Shown: positions 35,419-43,713 of the stretch, one piece after another | How the letters are laid out: each line of letters begins with the position of its first letter | Numbering within the stretch: the stretch's first letter is position 1 | Assembly (NCBI RefSeq): GCF_023062595.1 | Contig: NZ_JALLAN010000003.1 | Coordinates: 146,346-210,345 of the forward strand | Reading direction: 5' to 3' | From: Arthrobacter rhizosphaerae | GTDB lineage: Bacteria; Actinomycetota; Actinomycetes; Actinomycetales; Micrococcaceae | DNA length: 64,000 nt | Notes under the pieces: generated by a model | What the model was told of the DNA's origin: nothing | The model's database searches: none | The model's input: only the letters and a program-made list of their open reading frames with translations | Program-made: the position numbers and the translations under genes

Positions 35419-36432
35419 CTAGGCGCTGACGCTCAGGTCTTCAGCGGATACCTCTGCGAGCAGGTCCTTGCCCGCGAGGTAACGTTCAAGTTCGTCCAGG
35501 GCGGTATCGGACATCCTGCGGGTTTCCGTGCCGAGGGACCCGGCGATGTGCGGGGTGAGGACCACGTTGGGAAGGTCATAGAGTACTGAACCGGCGGGCA
35601 GGGGTTCGGGATCGGTGACGTCGAGTATCGCATGGATCCGGCCGTTGGAGCACGCGGCCTCAAGGGCTGCCGTATCCACAAGGGATCCCCGCGCGGTGTT
35701 GATCAGTGTGGCGTTGTCCCGGAGCAGGGCCAGTTGCGGTGCGCCGATCATGTGCCGGGTCTGAGGCAAGGCCGGGGCATGGATGCTCACGATGTCCGAC
35801 TCGGCCAGGAGCTGGTCAAGCTCCACAAGCTTTCCGCCTGCTGCGGCCACGGCCACAGGGTCAGCGTACGGATCCGAAACAAGGCAGGTGACGTCCTGCA
35901 GCTGCTGGACGAGCTTCACCACCCTCCGGCCGATGCGGGAGAATCCGACAACGCCGATGGTGCGGCCGATGTTTCCCAACTCGCCCCGGGCCGACGCGTA
36001 GGACCAGTCCTCGCGGCCGGTCCTCGCGTCATTGGCGAGGACCTGCGCCTTCTTCCCAGCCAGCACGATGGAGGCAAACGTGAACTCAGCTACGGGAATG
36101 GCATTGGCATCTGCCCCGTTGGTGACCAGGATGCCCCGGTCCCACAGTTCGTCACTCACGAACGAACGAACCGTGCCGGCGCAATGGAACACAGCGCGCA
36201 GGACCGGCATGCTGTCCAGCCGAGCAGCGTCCAGCCTGGGTACTCCCCAGCTGGTGATCAGGATTTCGACTTCGGCCAAACGGGCGCTGAGCCCAGGCTC
36301 GTCCAGCGACTCCGTCCAGGCCGGATCCTCCAGCTGCACCAGTTGCGCAAGGCGGTTCATCCGCGAGGCGTCGAACTGATCATCCAGAGTTCCGCGGTTC
36401 ATGAGCAGCAGGGCCTTGGGCTTGCGCGTCAT
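35419..36432 (-). CDS. D-2-hydroxyacid dehydrogenase family protein
   Basis: A 337-residue NAD(P)-dependent D-isomer-specific 2-hydroxyacid dehydrogenase. The Rossmann motif reads VGFSRIGRRV (Ser in place of the usual middle Gly). Catalytic residues appear in order: Arg in NTARGSLVD, Glu in DVTDPEPLP and His in LTPHIAGS. ATG at 36432 has a strong AAGGAGG. First gene of the leftward operon; it may reduce a keto-acid formed from the imported sugar. Confidence 0.88.
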   Translation of the reverse strand: MTRKPKALLLMNRGTLDDQFDASRMNRLAQLVQLEDPAWTESLDEPGLSARLAEVEILITSWGVPRLDAARLDSMPVLRAVFHCAGTVRSFVSDELWDRGILVTNGADANAIPVAEFTFASIVLAGKKAQVLANDARTGREDWSYASARGELGNIGRTIGVVGFSRIGRRVVKLVQQLQDVTCLVSDPYADPVAVAAAGGKLVELDQLLAESDIVSIHAPALPQTRHMIGAPQLALLRDNATLINTARGSLVDTAALEAACSNGRIHAILDVTDPEPLPAGSVLYDLPNVVLTPHIAGSLGTETRRMSDTALDELERYLAGKDLLAEVSAEDLSVSA

Positions 36433-36482
36433 TCTTCGGGCCTCCTTTCTTAGTACGGGCCGGGCCGCCTTGGCCGGCTTTC

Positions 36483-36498
36483 CGTGTGTTGCATCACA
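36483..36498. promoter_or_regulatory. CRP/GlxR-like site in the divergent promoter region
   Basis: CGTGT-N6-TCACA resembles the TGTGA-N6-TCACA operator of CRP/GlxR regulators; the right half is exact, the left half has two mismatches. Position 51 bases upstream of the hydroxyacid dehydrogenase start would allow carbon catabolite control. Confidence 0.35.
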
Positions 36499-36547
36499 AC
36501 TGCGAATCAGTAGATACTCAGATGCAACAAAGTTCAATCCAGTCATC

Positions 36548-36576
36548 CATGATCGATCTGAACTGATCATGATCGA
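36548..36576. promoter_or_regulatory. Direct repeat CATGATCGA, candidate operator
   Basis: CATGATCGA occurs at 36548-36556 and again at 36568-36576, exactly 20 bases apart (two helix turns), in the shared region of the divergent operons. The spacing and location suit binding of the DeoR-type HTH regulator encoded two genes downstream. Confidence 0.5.
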
Positions 36577-36613
36577 ACAATCCGACCCTAAGAGGTCAGC
36601 AGCAGGAGGCACC

Positions 36614-38734
36614 ATGCCGGGCAGCCCCACCAGCCAGCTTTCGACGCCGGATGCTGCCGCGGCGCTTTCCGCTTCAGGTCTGCCCTTCCTGGGTCCGTTA
36701 GCGGAAGCATGGGGATCGACCGCGGGGGGACCGGAACTGCTTTCCCTCCTCGACGGCTTCCGCGAAAGGATGAGTGTTCGCCCGGTAGAGGACAATGCGC
36801 AGTGGAGTGAAGTGCCCGTCACCCGCACGGAGTCTTTGGCGCAGGAAGCCGAGAAGGAAAAGCGGACGCCTTGGCCGCAGCCTTTGGTCTCGCACTATGC
36901 GCGGTACTTCCGTGACGGCAACCGCACCGCCTACGAGGACCTCGTGCGCGCACGGCAGGAGCGGCTGACGCGTGCCATCGTGATGGCAGCGCTCTCTGCA
37001 GGCTCGCTCGCTGCGGGGCAGGCATCCCGCGCCGCCTACCAGGATTCTGACTCTGACCCAGAGGCCGATGCCGAGGCATGGCTCGATGAAGTGATCGACG
37101 GGGCCCTCCTCTTATGCGAACAAAGTTCCTGGTGCTGGGCAGCCCACGACGACGTCCACACCCGCCTTGGCCATGTGGTGCCGGACCGAGACCGGCCGTA
37201 CCTGGACCTGGGCGCCGGCGAAGTTGCAGCGCAGCTTGCCTGGCTGGACCATGTCCTCGGCGCGTCGCTGGACCGTCGCTCCCCCGGGCTGCGCAGGCGA
37301 ATCCGGCAGGAAGTCCAGGAAAGGATCATCACCCCGTTCCTCGAGCACGATGACTGGCACTGGCTGGGACTCGACGGCCACGTCCACAACTGGAACCCCT
37401 GGATCCACTCCAACATCCTGGCGGCGGCCCTTTTCCTCGTGGAGGACGGCGCACTGCAGGCCAAAACCGTGGCCAGGTGCATCGAGGGCCTTGACCGTTT
37501 CCTTGCCGTCATTCCTGCAGACGGCGCCATTGACGAAGGATTTTCCTACTGGTGGAACGGCGCAGGCCGGGCGCTCGAGGCCCTGGCGCTGTTGGAGGAG
37601 GCCACCGCCGGTGCCCTCGCGGCGGACCTTCCCGTGGTACGCGCCCTGGTTGCGTTCCCGCACCGGATGCACATTGGCCACCACTGGTTCCTTAACGTTG
37701 CGGACGGCCGGGCGCTGGCGGAAGGCAACCTTCCCTGGAGCATGGTCCGCAAGTGGGCACTGAGGCTCGGCGACGACCAGGCGGCCAGGCACGCCGGGTT
37801 CATGGCAGCGGCGGCGCCGGACGCGGCTTTCGGGCTGGGAAGGACACTGCACGCCCTGCTTGAACGCAATGTTGAGGCCGCGCATACGGCACCCGCCGCT
37901 CCCCCGCTGACGGCCTTCACCTACCTGCCTTCGGTCCAGATCATGGTTGCGCGCCAAACTCCCGGGACCACCGAGGGCCTCCTGGTCACGGCGAAGGGCG
38001 GGCATAACGGCGAGAACCACAACCACAAGGACGTCGGCTCGGTCACCGTGGCGGTGGACGGGATTCCGTTGCTAGTGGACGCAGGCCAACCCACCTATAC
38101 CGCCCAGACCTTCGGTCCCAACCGCTACGACATCCGTGCCATGCAAAGCGGCTGGCACAGCGTTCCAACTCCTTTTGGCCTGGAACAGGGTGCCGGGGCA
38201 GAATTCGGGGCCGACGTAATACAAGCACCGACCCCCAAGGATCCGCGGCTCGTTCTGGAGTTAGCGCGCGCCTATGGGTTGGGTGGGGGTTCCCGGTGGA
38301 CGCGGGCGGTTTCCCTGGATCGTCCCGGTTCCCGCGTCCGAATCGTGGACAGCTGGGACCTGCGTGCCGCTCCCAGCCTTGCTGATCATCGCCCTTCAAG
38401 CTCCCGCTCATCGGGAACGGAAGGAACGGACGACGTCGATATCCACTTTCTCCTGGCCGGAACCGTCAGCCTCGGCCCGCAGGGCACGGCGACTCTCCTT
38501 CCCCACGGCATTCCGGCCATCGACGCGAGCGGAGCCCGGGCGAATAGCGCCAGTCGCGGTGGGACCCTGCGCTGGGACCAGCCCGCCGCCGTCGTACTGG
38601 TGGATGAGTGGCTGTTGGATGATCCGCTGCTGGCCTCCGTGTGGGGTGCCCGGCTGACTCGCTTGCGCTTCCGGATGCCTGCGGATCAGCGGGCAGCAGG
38701 TTCGTTTGCCCTGACAATGGAGGCCACGCCATGA
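36614..38734 (+). CDS. Heparinase II/III family protein (polysaccharide lyase type)
   Basis: A 706-residue enzyme. Residues about 60-430 form an alpha/alpha toroid (WAAHDDVHTRLGHV, HVHNWNPWIHSNIL, DEGFSYWWNGAGRALE) and the C-terminal half is the heparinase II/III-like beta-sandwich with GGHNGENHNHKDVGSVTV. Such enzymes cleave uronate-containing polysaccharides by beta-elimination; a Tyr in the toroid and His in HNHKD fit catalytic roles. AGGAGG lies 4 bases before ATG 36614; an ATG at 36569 is less likely. No signal peptide is seen, so it probably degrades imported oligosaccharides. Its stop overlaps the regulator start. Confidence 0.88.
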   Translation: MPGSPTSQLSTPDAAAALSASGLPFLGPLAEAWGSTAGGPELLSLLDGFRERMSVRPVEDNAQWSEVPVTRTESLAQEAEKEKRTPWPQPLVSHYARYFRDGNRTAYEDLVRARQERLTRAIVMAALSAGSLAAGQASRAAYQDSDSDPEADAEAWLDEVIDGALLLCEQSSWCWAAHDDVHTRLGHVVPDRDRPYLDLGAGEVAAQLAWLDHVLGASLDRRSPGLRRRIRQEVQERIITPFLEHDDWHWLGLDGHVHNWNPWIHSNILAAALFLVEDGALQAKTVARCIEGLDRFLAVIPADGAIDEGFSYWWNGAGRALEALALLEEATAGALAADLPVVRALVAFPHRMHIGHHWFLNVADGRALAEGNLPWSMVRKWALRLGDDQAARHAGFMAAAAPDAAFGLGRTLHALLERNVEAAHTAPAAPPLTAFTYLPSVQIMVARQTPGTTEGLLVTAKGGHNGENHNHKDVGSVTVAVDGIPLLVDAGQPTYTAQTFGPNRYDIRAMQSGWHSVPTPFGLEQGAGAEFGADVIQAPTPKDPRLVLELARAYGLGGGSRWTRAVSLDRPGSRVRIVDSWDLRAAPSLADHRPSSSRSSGTEGTDDVDIHFLLAGTVSLGPQGTATLLPHGIPAIDASGARANSASRGGTLRWDQPAAVVLVDEWLLDDPLLASVWGARLTRLRFRMPADQRAAGSFALTMEATP

Positions 38735-39891
38735 CGCCACCACAAAGCCCGGAGCAGGGTGCGGAACCGGCCGGGAAGTCGCTTTTTTCGCTCCAGCGCC
38801 GGGAACGGCTTATGGACGAACTCCGGGCTCACGGCTCCATCACGGTGCGGGCCATTGCGGCCGAGCTGGGCGTCAGTGAACTGACCATCCGGCGGGACGT
38901 GAACCTGCTCGCCGTCGAAGGACTTGTTTCGCGGGTCCATGGCGGCGCCACTCTCCCCAGTCCCCTGGACCGCACGGCATCCATGACGCGGCCACAAACA
39001 AACCGCTACTCCATCGGCATGGTGGTGCCGTCCCTGGACTACTACTGGCCACAGGTAATCAGCGGCGCCCGCGCTGAAGCAGACGAACGGCAGGCCAAGA
39101 TCCTGGTCCGCGGGTCCACGTACGATGCCGCCGACAACCGCCAGCAGGTTCAGGCACTGCTGAACACGCAGAACATCAACGGGCTCATCGTCGCACCGGA
39201 CATCACCGGGGAAGCAGGAAGGGAATTGCTGCGCTGGCTCAATTCGCTTCCCATCCCCGTGGTGCTGGCCGAACGGCGGTCCCCCATCGAGATACCTGCG
39301 CACAGGCTGGAATGGGTAGCCACGGATCACGCATTCGGTGCAGGCATGGCAACGCGGCATTTGTGGCAGGAGGGGCACCGGAAAATCGGCTGCATGACCG
39401 ATTCGAACAGTCCCACGAGTGCACACGTCGTTCGGGGCTGGCTCCAGGCTCTCGGTGCCCTGCGGATCCCGGCCGCCCAGTCCGTCAACGAAGACTCAGC
39501 GCATGTCCCCACCAGCGACCGAGCCGAGCATTTCGACCGGATTCTGCAGCTCTGCCGGGAAACAGATACCACCGCCATGCTGGTCCACTCCGACACCCAG
39601 GCCGTGGCTTTCGTCCAGCATTGCGTGGACCGTGGCGTGGATGTTCCCGGAAGCATGGCAGTGGTGGGCTACGACGACGAAGTGGCCTACCTTGCCGAAC
39701 CCGCGATCTCAGCGGTGCGGCCACCCAAGCAATATGTGGGAAGACTCGCAGTTCAGCTCATCACTGCCCGCATTTCCGAAGGGCCCAAACGCCCGGTCCA
39801 CCGTGTTCAACTTAACCCCGATCTCATTGTGCGCGATTCCTCCCTCGGTGGACCGCGCTCTTCAGCCCACGCCCTGGAGGACTCCCTGTGA
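38731..39891 (+). CDS. Hybrid regulator: DeoR-type HTH with LacI-type sensor domain
   Basis: A 386-residue protein. Residues about 20-75 are a DeoR-family winged HTH (RRERLMDELRAHGSITVRAI, then LGVSELTIRRDVNLL and VSRVHGGATL). In place of the DeoR sugar-phosphate sensor, the rest (from YSIGMVVPSLDYYW on) is a LacI/periplasmic-binding-like domain ending with VVGYDDEVAYLAEPAISAVR. The fold therefore senses a sugar directly. ATGA overlap with the lyase gene. It very likely controls the two divergent operons. Confidence 0.9.
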   Translation: MTPPQSPEQGAEPAGKSLFSLQRRERLMDELRAHGSITVRAIAAELGVSELTIRRDVNLLAVEGLVSRVHGGATLPSPLDRTASMTRPQTNRYSIGMVVPSLDYYWPQVISGARAEADERQAKILVRGSTYDAADNRQQVQALLNTQNINGLIVAPDITGEAGRELLRWLNSLPIPVVLAERRSPIEIPAHRLEWVATDHAFGAGMATRHLWQEGHRKIGCMTDSNSPTSAHVVRGWLQALGALRIPAAQSVNEDSAHVPTSDRAEHFDRILQLCRETDTTAMLVHSDTQAVAFVQHCVDRGVDVPGSMAVVGYDDEVAYLAEPAISAVRPPKQYVGRLAVQLITARISEGPKRPVHRVQLNPDLIVRDSSLGGPRSSAHALEDSL

Positions 39892-40583
39892 CTGAACCGA
39901 CCGCCCTGCTGCTCAGCGGAAACGGACGATATTCCGACCCCTGGCACCCGTTCCCGGAAACCTCCGCCGCCATCGCTACGCTGCTGCGCGAGGCGGGCCT
40001 CCAGGTGGAGGTGGCGGACGACGTCGACACCGCCTTGGAGGGCTTGGGCACCTCACAGCCGCTTCCGGACCTTCTGGTAGTCAACGTGGGCCAGCCTCGC
40101 GACGGCGGAACCTCGCCTGGGACGCCGGCCGCGACTCGCGGGCTTGAGGAGTGGGCCGCCGCCGGACGCCCCCTGCTTGCCTTCCACGTCAGTTCCACAA
40201 GCTTTGTGGACTCACCGGTGTGGGAGGAGACGCTCGGTGGAAGCTGGCTCCGGGGAACCACTATGCATCCCGACTACGGTCCAGCCCAGGTGCTGATGGA
40301 TGCACAGTCAGGACCGCTCGCCGCTGGCATCCCCGATTTCGAGGTGCTGGATGAGCGCTACAGCTGGCTGCGAACCCTGCCGGGGATCACGGTGCACGCC
40401 AGGCATGAGCACGAGGGGACACTGCACCCCCTCGTGTGGTCATATGAGCGCGGTGGCCGGACCTTCTATGACGCCCTTGGCCACGATTCTGCCTCGTTTG
40501 ACTCCCCCGAGCACCGTGAACTGCTCAAGCGCGGCGTCAGCTGGCTGCTCGAAGGGACCCGTCCGGCAGCCCCTCAGTCCTGA
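39888..40583 (+). CDS. ThuA-like protein
   Basis: A 231-residue ThuA-family protein (glutamine-amidotransferase-like fold). Typical stretches are ALLLSGNGRYSDPWHPFPET, LLAFHVSSTSFVDSP, GTTMHPDYGPAQV and YDALGHDSASFDSPEHREL. GTG start overlaps the regulator stop. ThuA proteins occur in trehalose, glucose and other sugar operons and may act in sugar oxidation; the role is not fixed. The last 47 bases overlap the 3' end of the convergent decarboxylase gene. Confidence 0.85.
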   Translation: MTEPTALLLSGNGRYSDPWHPFPETSAAIATLLREAGLQVEVADDVDTALEGLGTSQPLPDLLVVNVGQPRDGGTSPGTPAATRGLEEWAAAGRPLLAFHVSSTSFVDSPVWEETLGGSWLRGTTMHPDYGPAQVLMDAQSGPLAAGIPDFEVLDERYSWLRTLPGITVHARHEHEGTLHPLVWSYERGGRTFYDALGHDSASFDSPEHRELLKRGVSWLLEGTRPAAPQS

Positions 40584-43410
40584 TGCTGCCCTTGGCTTCG
40601 GCAAACACCCGGAAGCCCAGTTCGGGGTCGTAGCCGTGGACCTCGCGGGTGTCGAGGGCGGCCATGAAGTCCAGCGCATCCACAGTGATCACCTGGCCGG
40701 GAACCAAGATGGGAAAGCCGGGAGGGTAGGGCGTGACGAACCCTGCGGAAATGACTTCCTCGCCTCCCGCCACCCGCCGCAAAAGTTCCGCGGGTTCGAG
40801 ATACTCGGTGGCACCCGTTTTGTACGTCTCGAAGTAGGCCGCCCTCAGGTTCCCATCGGGGTTGGTGTTGTCCGCCCTGAACCTGTCAGCGAACCTGCTG
40901 AAGTCAGGAAGGGCAATCGGGGCACTCACCGTAGTACCTTCCGGATGGGTCCCGGGATCGCTTCTGAGCGCCCGAACGCGGGCATCGCGCGCCTTCAGCC
41001 CACGGGGGCCGAGCGTCCTTTGTTCCGCATCAAAGGACTCAGCGAGTTTCACGAGGACTTCGACCAGGTAGGCCACGGCGCTTCGTGAGGTTCCGATGTT
41101 GGTCATAAAGAGGACGCTGTTGCGCGATGTTTTGTTGACCTGGATGCCGTATTTATCCATCAGGTACTCGTGTTTGAACGTGTCGCCGTCGATCCCCGTA
41201 AGGCCGATGTCCAGGGTCAGCCGGCTGGGGTCAACCACGAACTCATCGCGCCGCCAGGCCTCATCCAGTACGGACAACCCCTTGCTGAGGGGCATCGAGG
41301 TGCTCGTTTCCCGGTACTCCTCCGGGATGAGCTCGCTGGCGCCGAGCACCCGGAAGTACTTCTTCAGCAGCGGGTTCCTGGCCACGGCCTGCGCGATGCT
41401 GACAGCCAGGTCCGCCTGCTTCTGCACCAGCGCGAATCCTTCAAGCTCCACCTGCCGCCGGCCGATGTCCAGCGACGCCAGGATCTGGTAGTTCGGCGAC
41501 GTGGAGGTGTGCGTCATGTACGCCTCCCGAAACGCCTCGCCGTTGAGGTATTCGAAGTCCTGGTCGAATACGTGGACCATCGATCCCTGGCGCAAGGACG
41601 TGAGGGTTTTGTGGGTGGACTGCGTTGCGTAAATGCGGAGCCGTGCCTTTGACGGATCCGGGATGAGCCGGGTGTTCAGCCATACTTCGTCGTCCGCTGG
41701 GGCGCCTGTTTCCGGATCCCACAGAAGTTCCGCCTGCTCGGCGTACCGGAGAACGTAGTCCGGGTTCCGGAACTCGGTTTCCAGTTTCCGTGCGGCTGCC
41801 ATCGCAGTCCGGCGCCGGTACACCGGGTGGAAGGCGGCGAACGCGAACCAGGCCTCATCCCAGAGAAAGACGAGGTCAGGCTTAATGGCCAGGCACTCCT
41901 CCATGACCCGCTCGACGTCGTACACGATCCCGTCGAAAGTGCAGTTGGTCAGGGTGATCATTTTGACGTCGTCCAGCCGCCCTGCCCGCCGGTAGTCCAG
42001 GAGCATCTTCTTGATGCTGGCAAGTGGAACAGCACCGTAGAAGGAGTAGCGGTCCAGCGGATATGCGTCCAGGTAGGCCACCTGCGCACCGGACAGCATC
42101 AGCGCGTAGTGGTGGGACTTGTGGCAGTTCCGGTCCACCAGCACGATGTCGCCGGGGGCGACGATGGCCTGGTGGACGATCTTGTTGGCCGTGGACGTGC
42201 CGTTGGTGACGAAGAATGTCTGCTCAGCACCGAAGGCCCGCGCGGCCAGCTCCTGTGCTTTTTTGATGGAACCATGAGGATCCAGCAGGGAATCGAGGCC
42301 GCCGGAGGTGGCTGACGTCTCGGCCAGCAGCAGATTCAGTCCGTAGAAGTCGGCCATGTCCCGGATCCAGGGTGAGTTTCCCACCGAGCCCCCACGGGAG
42401 ATGGGGAGTGCATGGAACACGCTCGCGGGGCGGCGGCTGTATTCCTGGAGGGCAGTGAAAAAGGGCGTCTCGTAACGCTCCGCGACACCGGCCAGCAGAG
42501 ATAGATGCAGGTCAAGGCGGTCTTCCCTGCGGAAGATCCTCTTGAACGGCCGGGTCAGGGATCCCGCGAGGCCTTCAATAGCGACGCCGGCAACGAGGTA
42601 CACATCCAGTTCAGGCCGAAGCTCAGCCATTCCCTCAGCCAGCCGGAGGATCCGGTCGATGGGCCGCAGCGCTTCCAGACCGTCGTCGATGTGGCGTGCC
42701 AGGAAACTCTTCAGGTCACTGCCGAGCCTGCGGCCACCCCTGATGGTGAAGCCTGGCCGCAGAATGCAGGCCTGGATGTCAGGGTTCAGCAGCACGGCCA
42801 CAAGGGCGTCCTCGAAGGAGGGCACCACATTGACCTCGTAGCTGAATGCATCCGCGGGGCGCCGTTGCCCGAGCATCTCGCCTTTGAGGGTCTCAGCTTC
42901 TTCGGCAGTGATGTCATCTACCACCAGGACTTCAAACTTGGGCCGCTCCGGCGCATCCTGGCGTCCCTCAAGGGGTTCGCCCTCTCCGCCATCGGCCGCA
43001 TCAGCGGTTTGCCTGGACTGTTCGGAAGTGGGGCGGATTCGGCCGATGCGGCTTCTGACGCCCTCGATCAGGTCGAGCGCCTCGCCATATTCACCGGCGG
43101 CGATAATGCTGCGAAGCCTTGCCAGCGCCGGTAAGCCGGGGAAGGCCCAGTACAGTTCGATGGCCTCGAGCAGGACCAGCGCCCGGCGGGTCTGGCCCTC
43201 CAGCCCGCTTTGGCTGCCCGATCCCTTCGCCGCCGGTTTTTCCTTCGCGCCGGTTTTTCCTCCGGCTGGCGCTCCTGCTGCGGCGGAAGCCAGTTGCTTC
43301 ATGGCGTATCCCAGGAAATCCCAGGCGTCGGCGCGAACCCGCCATGCCCGGCTCGGTGTGCCTATTTCCATTCCAGCCCCGGTGGTGGGAGTGACGCCGT
43401 CGTCAATCAT
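40537..43410 (-). CDS. Orn/Lys/Arg decarboxylase (PLP, fold type I)
   Basis: A 957-residue protein of the large basic-amino-acid decarboxylase family. An N-terminal extension of about 160 residues with a Gly/Lys-rich linker precedes the receiver-like wing domain (FEVLVVDDITAEEAETLKGE). The PLP domain has TFFVTNGTSTANKIVHQA, LWDEAWFAFAAFHPVY and the Schiff-base Lys in STHKTLTSLRQGS. The C-terminal domain (ISAGFVTPYPPGFPILVPGQ) is complete. Which basic amino acid is used cannot be told. It is divergent from a PucR regulator and glutaminase gene and overlaps the ThuA gene tail to tail. Confidence 0.9.
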   Translation of the reverse strand: MIDDGVTPTTGAGMEIGTPSRAWRVRADAWDFLGYAMKQLASAAAGAPAGGKTGAKEKPAAKGSGSQSGLEGQTRRALVLLEAIELYWAFPGLPALARLRSIIAAGEYGEALDLIEGVRSRIGRIRPTSEQSRQTADAADGGEGEPLEGRQDAPERPKFEVLVVDDITAEEAETLKGEMLGQRRPADAFSYEVNVVPSFEDALVAVLLNPDIQACILRPGFTIRGGRRLGSDLKSFLARHIDDGLEALRPIDRILRLAEGMAELRPELDVYLVAGVAIEGLAGSLTRPFKRIFRREDRLDLHLSLLAGVAERYETPFFTALQEYSRRPASVFHALPISRGGSVGNSPWIRDMADFYGLNLLLAETSATSGGLDSLLDPHGSIKKAQELAARAFGAEQTFFVTNGTSTANKIVHQAIVAPGDIVLVDRNCHKSHHYALMLSGAQVAYLDAYPLDRYSFYGAVPLASIKKMLLDYRRAGRLDDVKMITLTNCTFDGIVYDVERVMEECLAIKPDLVFLWDEAWFAFAAFHPVYRRRTAMAAARKLETEFRNPDYVLRYAEQAELLWDPETGAPADDEVWLNTRLIPDPSKARLRIYATQSTHKTLTSLRQGSMVHVFDQDFEYLNGEAFREAYMTHTSTSPNYQILASLDIGRRQVELEGFALVQKQADLAVSIAQAVARNPLLKKYFRVLGASELIPEEYRETSTSMPLSKGLSVLDEAWRRDEFVVDPSRLTLDIGLTGIDGDTFKHEYLMDKYGIQVNKTSRNSVLFMTNIGTSRSAVAYLVEVLVKLAESFDAEQRTLGPRGLKARDARVRALRSDPGTHPEGTTVSAPIALPDFSRFADRFRADNTNPDGNLRAAYFETYKTGATEYLEPAELLRRVAGGEEVISAGFVTPYPPGFPILVPGQVITVDALDFMAALDTREVHGYDPELGFRVFAEAKGSIRTEGLPDGSLRAAS

Positions 43411-43713
43411 TTCTTTTGGTTCTCATGCTTTCTGGTCAATGTTCAAGAGGGTGCGTCGATGCACGCATGCCGGCAGAAGGCAGCGGGTATCGGATCAGGA
43501 AGTGCAGCTAAACCAGCTGCTGGTGGTGGGTGAAGCTCGCCATCGTCCCGGCGACGTTGCCGGGGTGGTGGTGTATCCAACTCTAGGTCCGGGGGGATAG
43601 TTTTATGTTGGTTGGGGCGCCAAGAACGCAAGGAGGAATTTGTGCACGGAACTAAATTTTTGCCGTCATTGGGCGAGTAGCGTACTTGGCTGTGGCTGTC
43701 GCCGCAAAGAGCC
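43411..43713. promoter_or_regulatory. Divergent control region of decarboxylase and PucR/glutaminase
   Basis: No gene is visible. The region has two inverted repeats: GCAGCT/AGCTGC at 43504-43520 and CCCGGC/GCCGGG at 43547-43564. A run AAGGAGGAATTTGTG near 43630 looks like a ribosome site plus GTG but opens only a short frame. The region must carry both promoters. Confidence 0.4.

Noticed and set aside
43504..43564. Riboswitch upstream of the decarboxylase
   Set aside because: The two hairpins do not match any riboswitch layout known to me and could be operators or chance.
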